From NCBI GenBank assembly GCA_030062745.1, contig CP099850.1:3348001-3412000 (forward strand): DNA of 64,000 nucleotides, given 5' to 3'. The DNA is from Capitulum mitella (Eukaryota; Arthropoda; Thecostraca; Pollicipedomorpha; Pollicipedidae). The notes beneath the pieces are model-generated. The model had not been told where the DNA came from, did not search any database, and was given only the letters and a program-made list of their open reading frames with translations. Made by a program: the position numbers and the translations under genes. Positions 10,991 to 22,900 of the stretch are shown here, piece by piece (position 1 is the stretch's first letter; every line of letters begins with the position of its first letter).

Positions 10991-13900
10991 GTGAGTCTGC
11001 GGCGTCGGGCCCTCCGCGTTCTGTAGCGGAACGATGCCCAGCCGCCGCAAGGCAAGCTCTTTAAACGCAGTTCGTTCCTGCAAGTATAAGCTCTTTCCTA
11101 ACCTTATCCGGCACCTGTTACGCATTCTGCTTGCAGTATAGAGACGGGTGATTAGCAGTCGGGCCCGCTTGTCCCAAACGACGGCAATGCTTTCGCGACT
11201 CTGGCTTTCGGTAGTACACGTCTTCTGCAGCTCCTAGTACTATTTACAATGGCTCCCAGCGTGGTAGTTCTGAGAACCAGCGACAGCTTTCCGCTTCCCT
11301 AGCATATTCCCAAATAGGGTCACTGTCTAACCTTTTCAAACTGCGCAGAAGAAATGCTGACATGTTCACTGCACCGCGTCTGCCATTGTAGCCACGCCCT
11401 GGGAACTGCTGTTACGATATATTTCGCAGTCGTGTGAGATTGCTTTACTTATCGTGGAAGGTTGCGGAGGCTTTGTAAAATTTACGTTTGAATGGACGCT
11501 GTTCGCATGGATATAGCAGCTCATCGGTTATGTAGGGCGGCGGCCAATACCGGCTCTGCATAATTTTAACATTAGGCTTATGGTGTTGAGCAGTTGGTAA
11601 TTTAAGCATTCGTCTTGTGGTGTTAAGCAAAACGGAACTGCCTGGAAATGGGTCCGGCTCCATCAGATTTAGAAACGTTCCCTTATAACCATAGTCCCCA
11701 AAGACCCTTAGTCCATCCCTTATATCCATAGCCCCCCCCCCCCTTATATGACATAGTTTGGGAAACAGCATACCGTGAGCAAAATACCTCACACTAGTTA
11801 CTGCAGAACCGTTGCCTGATTCCCCAGCAGTGCTTCGATAAAATGGGTACCAGATGAAATAAAACATTCGGAAACGATACCGTTTGCGAGGCACCAAGGC
11901 TTCTACAAAGTAGAATGGTCCTGCAACCGGCGTGATCCAATATGGGCAATGTCTATACACCATTTGAGCGGGCGGTCGGCACACTGCATCGTCAAGAAGG
12001 TCGAAAGCAAAGACAGGTTGAAAGCCAAAATCACTGTGACGCGGCCCGCGGACCAGAGTATTGCCGGCTGTCTGCTCGAGTAGCAAAAGAAGAAGCCCAA
12101 CCGTTTTCGTGTCTTTTTTGGAGGTATGGTGATCGCGTTGTTCAAAAGATATAAGCATTTCGCCGGGAAGCGCATATAAATTGTCCGATCAAATAAGACC
12201 AATTGACATACAGCCCCTGCAAGCTGATAAGTAAATTTCCTCGCTAGCTCCTGGGCTTCAGCATAGGTGGGCACTGGTCCGTTACTCCGTTACTCCGTTA
12301 CTAACGAAGTTACTTTTTTGAGTAACGGAGTAACGGACCCGTTACTTTTATTTTACTGTAACGGACTGAGTAACGGAAGTTACTTTTGTGGTCCGTTACT
12401 CCGTTACTTTTTGGTCCGTTACTCCGTTACTCCGTTACTCCGTTACTTTTTAAACTCCTTATAGACAACGCCCGGCTTTATTTGCATCGGCACACCCATT
12501 GGCTACTTGAATAGCCAACACCCAATAGCGTGCGGCGATACAAGCGCGGCTGGGCGCGCACTCAGCTGACAATCGCGGAGTCGACTTGTTGACAATATTC
12601 GTCAGCTGATAAACGTTGACGACAAGCTGGCGGCAATGGTTCAGTGTAAAGGCCAGCTGACTTTGGTCTCTTTTGGGACAAAAGTATTAAATTATGCGTA
12701 AGTTTGATATGACTTAAAATGAGAAATTAGCCAGTCGTCATTTTTCAGGCTAAAAGATATCAAAGTTATTGTCATTTATACTGGATCAGCCAGCTGACGG
12801 CAGTTTTCAATGTTGTCTCAAGTCAGTCACGGATTGCTTACCACCGCCACACGGTTCCCCGCCAAGATCACTCAAGGCTGTTGAGCACATGATTACTGCC
12901 GCCATGGCCTTGGATCTGTGATGTCCATGGGGCGATGGAGTGGTGACTGATTCTTGACTGGCCTGAAATTTTAACTACCTGACACTAAAATGTCCCATCA
13001 AGGTGTCTTTACGCCGCCACTGGAAGTCGAAAACTTTTACTCCGAGTCCGACGGTGCCTCAGCTTCGGAGGCAGAAGACGAGCCCGGTCTGGGTCATCCA
13101 TGGCCACATCTAGAAACGTACTTTCAGTTTAAGGAGGAGGGGAAAAACGTCATTTTTACGTATGTCCTGTGCCGACCGAAAGAGGTTATAATCAAGAGTC
13201 ACAAGAGTAGCCTTTCAAACTAAAGGCACATTTCAAGAGGAAGCATTATTTACGGTTTTTCCAGGTGAGAACAGAATGTGCACAATAAGTTGTCAGTAGA
13301 GAAGCATAACTATGAAGCTTGTCGACTATTGCTTGGACTATTTGCCTTAACCATATTCTCTGCAGGCAGTGAGATTCACATTACCCTGGGGGCAGATCTA
13401 CGGTAATCTTCCTTTCGGCCGACGCTTACGCGTAATTTTTGGAGACGCGGAAGTGGCAACACAAGTTGTATGAACAATTAAGCCCATTCAGGTATTTTTC
13501 TAAGCACTGGCCCCTACTGGGTTTGTAAACTGACTTGGTTAGGTAACTCTTGAATTTTGATTCAGTTGACACATGTTTGCCTTCAGCCGATACGAGCTAA
13601 CCAAACCAAAAAACAGGCAAATTGAACCTAACAAAAAATTAGTTTTACATGCCCATCTAGGGCAATCCCTGCAACCACACAGTAGGTTTTAGGTTAGGTT
13701 AAATCATTTTTAACTTGGTGGACAGGCTACATGGTCCATGTGATTCGAGTTACCACTTCTGCGTTCCCGAAAAAAATATCAGCTGGCCGAAACACCTTTC
13801 GGCTGACACATTATTTTTTGCGGACGCAGAAGTGAGGACCCAAACTCAAACATGATATGAGCCGTTGCCACTTTTGCACCTTCGAAAAATATGCATTGGC

Positions 13901-16900
13901 CGAAAGGTGAAGATTACCAATTCTGCCCCCTCCCCTTCCCGCCCTCCCAGAGATCTCGAGATTCATTCGTCCAATGTTGATGGGATGAATGCCATTTAAT
14001 ATGTTTCAAGGAGATCTCCAATTCCGGACCCCAAAAACTCAAAAATTGCGAAAATAGGACGTGGGGCAAACAAACTCCAAAATTTGGGGATTTTTGAAAG
14101 GTCACTGCGGCCGTGTTTACCAACCAATTTTCATGGGAATAACACGGTTCAGCTTGGAATGTCAAGTCTTTTATATACCGAAAGCTGAAATTTAAAATAC
14201 AAAACCATAGGCAGTTCCAGGGAGGGCAAGAAGGGTGATTTTTGAAATAAGAAATTTCCTTTGTTTTTGTTTGTTTTGGGTGATATAAACATCAGATGTA
14301 CAACTAGCAAGCCAGTTTAAGTTTATATGTAGCGCAGAGGTGGATCCAGGTAAACAAAATCGGAAGGGCACCATAAGCACAATAGTGTGCTCCCCCATTT
14401 TTCAGTACCTGGGTGTGCGTTCGCCTGAAAATGTGTGTGCATACGCATTGTTTAGGATGTGTATGACTTTATAAATCAGTCAGTGATCTTTATTTCTACT
14501 CAAAATGTCACGATAGTGAACCGCACAACTTTGCAGCTTCACGTACAGCACATTACCGCTGAAAACGGGGGCTTGGAACCGCCTCTTCGGGACCGATTTT
14601 TTTTTAAATGTTGACAAAACACGTGTGTATCAATTCCATGAAATGCCAGAAAATCTTGTGGCGCTGCGGCAAACAGTGTGGGAGCGACAAGCAAAAAGAC
14701 ACGGGTAGCAGAATCTGCCCCCCCCCCACAGGGAATAGGGTTAAATGAAGTGTTTTTAACCCTTCTCCGGCCGGGCTCAGAATGCCCTTTGCCCGGCCGG
14801 AGGTGGGGGGCGCGGATTTCCTCACCTCCCAGGATCTCGGCTCCCATATATCGCACGGAAAAAAGGAAAACACCGGCGGAAAGGTTTTGTCAAACTGAGA
14901 CGAAAACATTCAAGAGTTTTGACCTCAGATCAATTTTGAGGCCACCAGACGCCATGAAAGGTCAAAACACGTCCTTGAAATTAGGTAAATAGACACAATA
15001 CCTTGTCCCTAAAAAGCTGAACTTAAGCGACATACACTGAACCGTAAGACAATAGCGAATTCATTGATATCAATTTTGGTTTTTCACAGGGGTCAGGTCA
15101 GGTCACGTCATCGTTCCAAAATGTTCTTCTTGTGAACGGCTAACATCCTCCGTTGCATCTTACTTATGACCATGTTTTTATAGCTAATTTGTCTTTTCAA
15201 GGGTGCTGAAGAGGTACTAAAGCACCTTTTTTAGTCTTTTATTTCACAATAATAAAATCCATATTAGTCACGTTTTTTTGAGTCCTTTGTCGTGTGGTAT
15301 TAAAAAAACGTCAGGGGTATCAGGAATCTTACCTCCACGCACGCGCACGTACACAAACTAATACACACACATAATTTCAAAACAAAACAGGAAGTTCGCG
15401 AGACCGAAACGAGCTCTGTACGGAGACCATTATGTTCAGGGCGGATACTTCGAGAGGCATTGTTGATCAAACCCAGTCGATAGAAGTCCGCTGTTCGTCG
15501 CATTTTGCATGCGTCCGCTCCAGCGCCGGTTGTTCCCGCTCCGTCGGCGCCGCGGGCAATGAAAGGAATTCGTTGGTTTGAACACTGTGGCTAACACAGT
15601 GGTAGAATACCCGCCGCGGCTGTTGTCCCGGCGCCGCCGACTCTACAACGGCTGGTGAGGGCAGTGGGCAGCTAGCGGAGTGTTTGGGGTAAGCGCTTTT
15701 TGTTTCTTCCCTTTGTATATGGAATGCGTTTTACAACCACAAAGCAGCATAAAAGACTTAAAACCCGCGTTCGCTCGGTTTTCACTGCATTTCAAAAGTA
15801 ACGGAATAACGGAGTAACGGTAACTTCCGTTACTTTTTAAGGCAGAGTAACGGAGTAACGAGTAACGGACTGGCTTTTCTGAGTAACGGAGTAACGAGTA
15901 ACGAAGTTACATTTTTTAGTAACGATGCCCACCTATGGGCTTCAGACATTTTATCAATCTTTTGACTATAACTCTCGTCATGTGAGGCAAGGCTACTTGT
16001 CGACGGACAGAATACACCGGCGCAGCCAGACGGTGGTGCCCGGGCCCTCACCCCCACCCCCGGAGGCCCGCATTTTTCCTTAAATAACACGGACGCAACG
16101 AGTGAGGTGTCTTACCATGTTCCATTCACGGGAACCCGTACAGGTGATCAACAGGCCTTCTTAGTGAAGCCCATAGCACATCGTCTTCCCGGCAGGCAAG
16201 TTTCGTATAATTTTAGTTCTCACTGAGCTCCGGGCCCCCTTTAAGAGTATCTTGGCTGCGCCCCTGACAGAAGGTATACGTGGAGTAGTGATTTGGCTCT
16301 CGATCATCTTTTAAGACTGGCAACGTCGCGCAGGCACGTAGCCAGGATTTTCCTCCGGGGGAGGGGCAAATGTTAAATTTTGTCATATACCACTGGTATA
16401 GGACGGAATTTACAAGAAAAAAGTAGCAATTTTAATGTAGTTCACCTCATACTTATCGCACAGGAAAACATATAACGTTCGCTTTTGCAAAATATATATG
16501 ATCACCATTACGTATTCCTGCGAAATCACCATATATCTAATGTAGAACACTTGACTCAGGGGGGACCATGGTCCCCATGGCCCCCCTTGGCTACGTCCCT
16601 GACGTCGCATGAACATAAAACCCTTTGCACACACCAGGATCCGTCCTTACTCGATGCTCATGGTTTTCATTAAAATCATGGCCACAGCCACAGAATCCTT
16701 GCGCAGTTTCAGCAGCCATAGATGCGTCATGAAGACTGCGATGAGGTACTTGCAACCCTCCGCTATCCACAAATGAACTCGACGGTGTAGGAGCGCTTTA
16801 AAGTTGATAGAACCGGGGTCGTGTGAAAGAATATTTTCTATAGAACAAAGTTCGGAGGTTGTGGTAAATACTCAAATTGTTTGTGGGTCTTGTCTTCTGC

Positions 16901-19900
16901 ACGATGAGCTGCAATACACATATGTTACCTGACCGGTTTACCAGCCGGTCAATGTTAGCTTCATCCATTGTTTCTTCGCAATGAAGGTTGCTGCAAGCTG
17001 CGAACGTCGTCTGCCACGCGCAGACGTGGATCTCGCGCTTTCGTTACGGTCTGCACTTGCTTGGTTGCCAGCACATGAATAAGCCTTAACGGTCTTTTGC
17101 ACATCGACCTTGGGACAAGAAGAAGCATTGTTGGCAGACATCTGGCGTCCCAAACGCGCGCGAAAGCTTGCAGTAATCTGTCGCCATAGCATTTTCGCGG
17201 TATGCTAGGACTGTTAGAAATCTGAAGTCGCGACTGGTACCTGACGAAACTATTTGGCGGGAAAGCGGTCCGCTGCCTCGTTAAGAGCGTCACACATGCT
17301 GAGTTCTTCGAGGCGTGAGTGCTTGCTTGGAAGAAATGGGCAAAGTTCGGGACGCTTCCGTGTCAGGCATATGGATCATTAACCGGTCCCAAGCGCTTCC
17401 GCTACTTTAAGGTGAGTAGAGCTTAAATGGTCCCGAACACGTTTAACTTCATGCTTGCGTCAACTCGAAAACATGTTTCAGCACAGTTTTCATTTTGAAA
17501 ACTAAGATGCCTTGACTGGTTTGGGTGACTCGTTCTCCGAAGCTGAGAGGGACAATGCTCTTAACAATGCTCCGTACTAATTAGTGCGCATGCTCCGACC
17601 CTGTAGGAGGCGGCGTTTAGACGATGACCTTGACCTGGAAGCAGAACAGCTGCTGGACAACAGTGCGGCCCGTCACCGACTGTCTGTGCGGCCCCCGCGG
17701 CGCCATGCCAGTCCCCGACGCCGGTCGGCAGAGGAGTCCAGGTCAGGGCGCACTCTGACCGAGTGCTGGGCGCCGAACAATGCTGCACCGTCCTCCCGGA
17801 CTGTTCTGGTGTAGATTAAGGTGTCTGAGGACTCTTAGAGGCCCCCACAGATCATAAAATCGGAAGAGAGCGATGTTTTTCGCCGGCTGCGTGGACGGAC
17901 AACTGATACCATTGCCTGTAAGAGCGATTGTTTGCAAACATCGCCGTCGCGTTTATCACTTGCTCCTTGGGCTTGTGAACACAACGCGCGACCGGCTTCC
18001 GCAGATAGGAAAAGTACTTGACAGATACCGTGCCTTGCCGGGGAGGGGTGTTTGTTGTTTGCGTGTTGAGAATGAATATCCTTTGCCATCTCTCTCTATC
18101 GCGTGTTGAGGCTGAATGTTCCTTGCCATCACATCTCTCGGACTGATAAACACTGCCTAAGCGCCATTAGGCTTATGAACAATGCTGAACTAGTGAACAT
18201 GGTTTAATCTTTGGTTTAAGTGCCGACTGACCACGGCGTTACGGCACGGTCCACTGACTAGTTCCGGGTTTGGCCGGCAGATGGCTGGTACGGGTCCGTC
18301 CTCGCAGCTCGTCGCCCGCCGCTGAGGGTCTGGTGCCGGCCAGCGTGCTGCGTCCTGGGAAGGCCGCCGGCCGGCCCCAGGAGGGCGCGCCGGAAACGCC
18401 CCGGCCGCGGCGCAAAACCAGCCGGCCGGCCGCCGCCGGCAGTGAACTGGCCGACCAGAGGGCGTGAGTGAAGGCGGGCTGTTGGGTGGGAGGGTGAGCT
18501 CGACTGAGCGGGTTATGCGAACTGAAAATACAGCATGTAAGGCTCAGACAACAAACGCGGTGTCATAGACGCTGGAAACGGCGTACTGCAGTTTCAGTCT
18601 CAGTGCCTTGTTATGACTGTTTAGTGAGACTGGAAAGCTGAATGAGTGGTGGTCAACGTGTGCGGTGGTGCGTTGGGACTTCGTTACGGAAGTCAGTATG
18701 AGACATTTCGTCGCTCCGTTTCTGAGCCGTCGCTCTCTGCGGCCAGGGCTGTGGTTCGGGAGCTAGTGGAGACAGAGGAGGAGTTTGTGAAGGACACCCA
18801 GTACATCCTGGACAACTACTATCAGCACATGGACCAGCCCAGCGTACCGCGCGAGCTGCGCGCCCACAAGGAGGCGCTGTTCGGCAACTTCCGCGAGCTG
18901 TGTCAGTTCCACCACAGGTCAGACTCTGAACGAAGTGTGCCAGTTTCTCGACGTTCAGACAGGACGCTGCCGCCTGGGCGTTCGCCTGGGCTGTCAGTAT
19001 TAACGCACGTGGTCATTGCTCAGCGGCCATCCTTTGGTACCGTATTCCGAACGCAGTGCGCACGTGACACGGTACCCGACGACCAGACGAGGGGCCTTGT
19101 GGCTGGGAGCATCACTCAAGGAAGGGAAGTCAGCCCTCATTTTGTTCTCAGACGTTAGCATTAAAAACTACACGCGCTTTTCGGACACATTCGCTTCACT
19201 TTTCAGCGTGTATCTTATAGTCTGGACATTTCGAGCCTATGTGAGAAGCATTGTTCTGGTCGGTACGCTCAGATACTAGTATAAGCATTGATGGACTTTA
19301 AATCAGTGGTAATAACCGTTCGTCATGCATTCTCGCGTTTCCAGAGTGATTGAAATGCCTTGTCCCTTCACACCTAAATAATTCCTTTGCGTGTCTTTTC
19401 AGAGAACTCCTGGATGGAATCAAGTACTACTCGGACAAGCCACTTCTAATTGGGAAGACATTTTTACGCCTCGTAAGTTTCCCTTGTTCCAGACAGTACC
19501 ATCTAATAGTGCTGGCTCGGTTTACCAACACAAATTATATTCATCCTGATGAGTATCCGTTTGAGGACACGGTGTCACGAAAGCGAAATTGTTTTATGAT
19601 CTTAATGTTGGCGTCAGATCGCGCTTTACTGGTGAGCTTCGTTTGAATATGATGTATATCTGTTTGGATGTTACGGCTCAAATACATCGTTCCACCCATT
19701 AACCACAGCAGGCTCGGCCTGTTTTGGCAGCCTTCCAATATCAACTCGGCAAGTTGGGTTGGGTTTGAGGAATAGCTGCGTCCAAAAGAGGTCCTGTCGG
19801 CTGCTTCAACACACAGTTCGCAATCATCTCGCAGTCAGTTCTAACCGCTCGCGCTGTGCACCCGCAGGCCCCCGATTTCGACAAGCACGCGATCTACTGC

Positions 19901-22900
19901 CGTGACGAGCCGGCCGCCCAGGCCCTGCTGCAGTCCAACGAACAGCTGAGCAGCCACTTCCAGGTAGGCGGCGCCACCGGCGTCAGTATAGATGTCGCTG
20001 TCGTGCGCCGTCCCAACCCGTCAGATGTGGTGGGCGAGGCGGCCGCTGCCAGCTGATTCGGTCGGAGGGGGGGGAGTGACGGGAATAGCTAGGTGCGGAG
20101 GGGGCGGGCCGAGATGCCATGCCTCTGACGTCATATGGGGGGGCGGGAACGCCCGCTAGGAAGGCGGTCTCGTTTGTTGGCGAGTGGCTGTCGCTGTCCA
20201 AGGGACCGCTAGCACGGCGTGTTCTGGACGTGTCAGCTGTTGCGTTTTTAACTACGCCGTGAAGTCTGTTGCGGGCGATTACGGCCCGATGGTCTGCACT
20301 GCTTCTGGAGGCCGGGCTCGTCACGCACGGGCGGACTGGATCAAAGTCGGACTAACGCACTCGAAGCAATAGACGATTTTTTGGGCTTTAATTGCCAATC
20401 TATTCAAATTCATGTACGGTGTTGACCGTTCCACTTTGAACGGTCCTCCGAAACTTCAGACGCATTCGTCTCTCTCAAATCGAAAAAGCTGCCAGGAACT
20501 CAAACCATTCACGCAGTTGCGCCGTCTACACTGACATTGTTACCATCGGAAGAGATTCTGTCCCTTTGAAGTGGAACTCGATACACCACGACGCGGTTGC
20601 AGCGGCTGCACTGGCTTTGATCTTGTTGTCGGGTTTTACCAACACCCCTGGTGTTTCGCATTATTATTTTACGAGACATTGCCTAAGCACAAAGACATTC
20701 ACAGGTCTGGAATATTTGTACTCTTCGTGATCGAAGGATACCTAGAAGTATAGGACTCTTGATTGAACACCACTTCGGTAGTCTTTGCCATCGATTTAAG
20801 AAATGGAGTAATCAGAACCATTCGCCATGAGCACAGGCGACTTGCCAGTCACCATGCTCTTCCACTTCACCGAACATGTGGTTTTGGAATGTGTCCCTGG
20901 GGTTCCGACGAAACGAAGTAAAAAGCTAGCATACGAACGCCAAGAAGTTCTTCGCGAAAAGACGCGGTATCCTGGCGGCTCTAAGATCAGAAACAACATG
21001 GCCGGACCGCTGTCCGGTTGGCGGTTTGACAGTAAGCTCGTCCGTTTTGCTGCTGTTGCTGGAACGCGAGACTGCTGGCTGTGGGGGCATCACTGTCTCT
21101 CCGTGCAGAGACGTGGCGACTGTGTCGGAAGTGTGCACTTTTCAGTAGGTCGAAAGTACACAACGCAAAGTTCATTGGAAGAGGACAGTACGTAGCTGAT
21201 GCTGAACTCTATAGCGTGCATTAACCCTAGCTCGGTGAGGTGGCATGAATGGTAGAACTTGGAGAGCGTGGTGAGTGGCTCCGGTAGAATACAGGACCAC
21301 GGATCCCGCCAGAAGTAAGTGGTATTCAGACCCGGTATTAGCACACGACGAACAGTCCAATCGGCCGGGACGGCACTTCACAAGCGTCTTGACCTCGGGC
21401 ACTTGAATAAGACAGGCACTGCTCGTAATCACCGCAGTGGATTATATTGCTTCAACTGGACAGGCCAGAGGCTGCTGTGGTATCACCACCTGTCGGTTAA
21501 AGGAAACCTTGCGACGGGGCTCCAGACAGCGCAGAAGGTCACCGCGTTAATGGGTCTGTCCTGTCGACACAGGTTAGTCTTTTGACCAAGCAGATGTGCC
21601 TGAGGATTAATGGTGACAATGTTTACCGCGTGTTTTAGCCTCTATCCTTGCCTGCCAGTGTGAACAGTTGGGGTCGCTTGTTGAGCTGAAGCGGCGTGTG
21701 GTCGGTGACGGCGCCCGATGGCTTCTGACACTGGGGCTTTAATGACGAGTTTCGGGTCTTAGATCTCGATGTTGACGAGCCAGATATCCTGAGCTGCTCG
21801 AAGTCAACGCCCTGATTTGTGTCAATCGTGATGGTAAACATTTGTCCTGGCTGTGTTTCTGCGTTCTGCCAGGCAACTGCTAATATCGACGTCAACAAAC
21901 GACTGCTTTACAAAAAACAATCCCGTGCCGATAGCCTCATACAACATGGTCTGATCAGTCACCAAATCTGTAACTGTAGTGAGATGTGATAATGTACTAC
22001 CCATTGAATTAGCGGAGTTGTCAGAAAGGACCTTATTGAACTTCGAGAATAAGTTGCGCGCGTGTGTGTGTGTGTGGCATAAATATAATTGTTATATTGT
22101 ATAATATATAATATGATAAGTACAGCCGCATGTCCGTTTAACTTATTTTATGTCACTGTATGTGGAAATTTGCCTCTGCATATAGTTTTATTTGTGCCGT
22201 TATCTGTTCGGTATCAGTAAAAGACGTTATCATGTGCTCATGCGTTTAAGAGCAAGCCATTTTCCGATAAATAATCTTTTTTGCCTTCCGACCCATCCCA
22301 TGTGCCTTATATACCGCTGATCTCTGAATACATGACGAGAGATGATCATTCACTTACACCTCGATGGTGACAGACACGATATGTCTGGTTTCCAATTTTG
22401 CCTTATTATGGTTTGGGTCATTTCATCGCAGTAGGCTCTGAATCCATTTCACTGTTTCCGTGCCAGCTTAAACCAGCTACCATCTGGGGATTTGCTCCGG
22501 TAATAGTTCTCCGCTGAAATTCGGCAAATATTTATAAGGCCAACAGTGGATAGCCTCGTAACTCGGGGACGCTGCGCTACCGTCCAGTTCCAACAGCTGC
22601 CGTCAATCTCTCCGGTGGCGTCGCCGCGCGAAATTCCACCCGCCGTCCACCGTCTCCGGCCGTCGTCTGCGACGAGACAGCCAGTCGGTCTCGGCGCCGC
22701 TGTGGCGTCTCAGCGGGCGGGAGAGTCGGCCGGCGTGGTGTCTCAGCGGGCGGGGGAGTCGCTCGGTGTCGGCACCCCTGCGTCGTCTCCGGTGACTAGC
22801 CCCTGCGGACGGCGGCTGCCGTCCGGCCGCCAGTGGAGGCGCCGTGAGCACCTCCCGGCTGGGGGAGCCGGCAGTGGTATGCGGAGCGTGCCGGCGGGGG

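Larger units (their letters stand above)
12262..15937. mobile_element. hAT-superfamily DNA transposon, 3,676 bp, defective
   Basis: Ends are a perfect 12-bp inverted repeat, CATAGGTGGGCA at 12262-12273 and its complement at 15926-15937. They are flanked by a perfect 8-bp duplication GGCTTCAG (12254-12261 and 15938-15945). TIRs of this sort and 8-bp duplications are hAT hallmarks. Subterminal blocks (12274-12455, 15795-15925) are packed with GTTACT/AGTAACG words in both orientations, the usual layout of transposase binding sites. Inside is only a broken BED-finger remnant and no intact transposase, so the copy is non-autonomous. It sits in an Unc-89 intron. Confidence 0.9.
10991..18280 (+). 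other. Unc-89: 7.3-kb intron with nested transposons
   Basis: Separates the two halves of the SH3 domain. It contains a 3.68-kb hAT element, a palindromic element nested inside it, two MITE-like elements to its right, and an antisense open frame (11445-12274) next to the hAT insertion point. The remaining sequence (about 17300-18250) shows nothing recognisable apart from a short direct repeat near 18060 and 18100. Confidence 0.7.

Noticed and set aside
18646..19158. 170-codon ORF read straight through as one product
   Set aside because: Only 18693-18917 is DH-like. The rest is intron read-through past the GTCAGA donor.
20827..21585. Open frames of 60-122 codons in the DH intron
   Set aside because: They overlap in opposite orientations, have no recognisable motif, and their splice signals do not join them to the gene.
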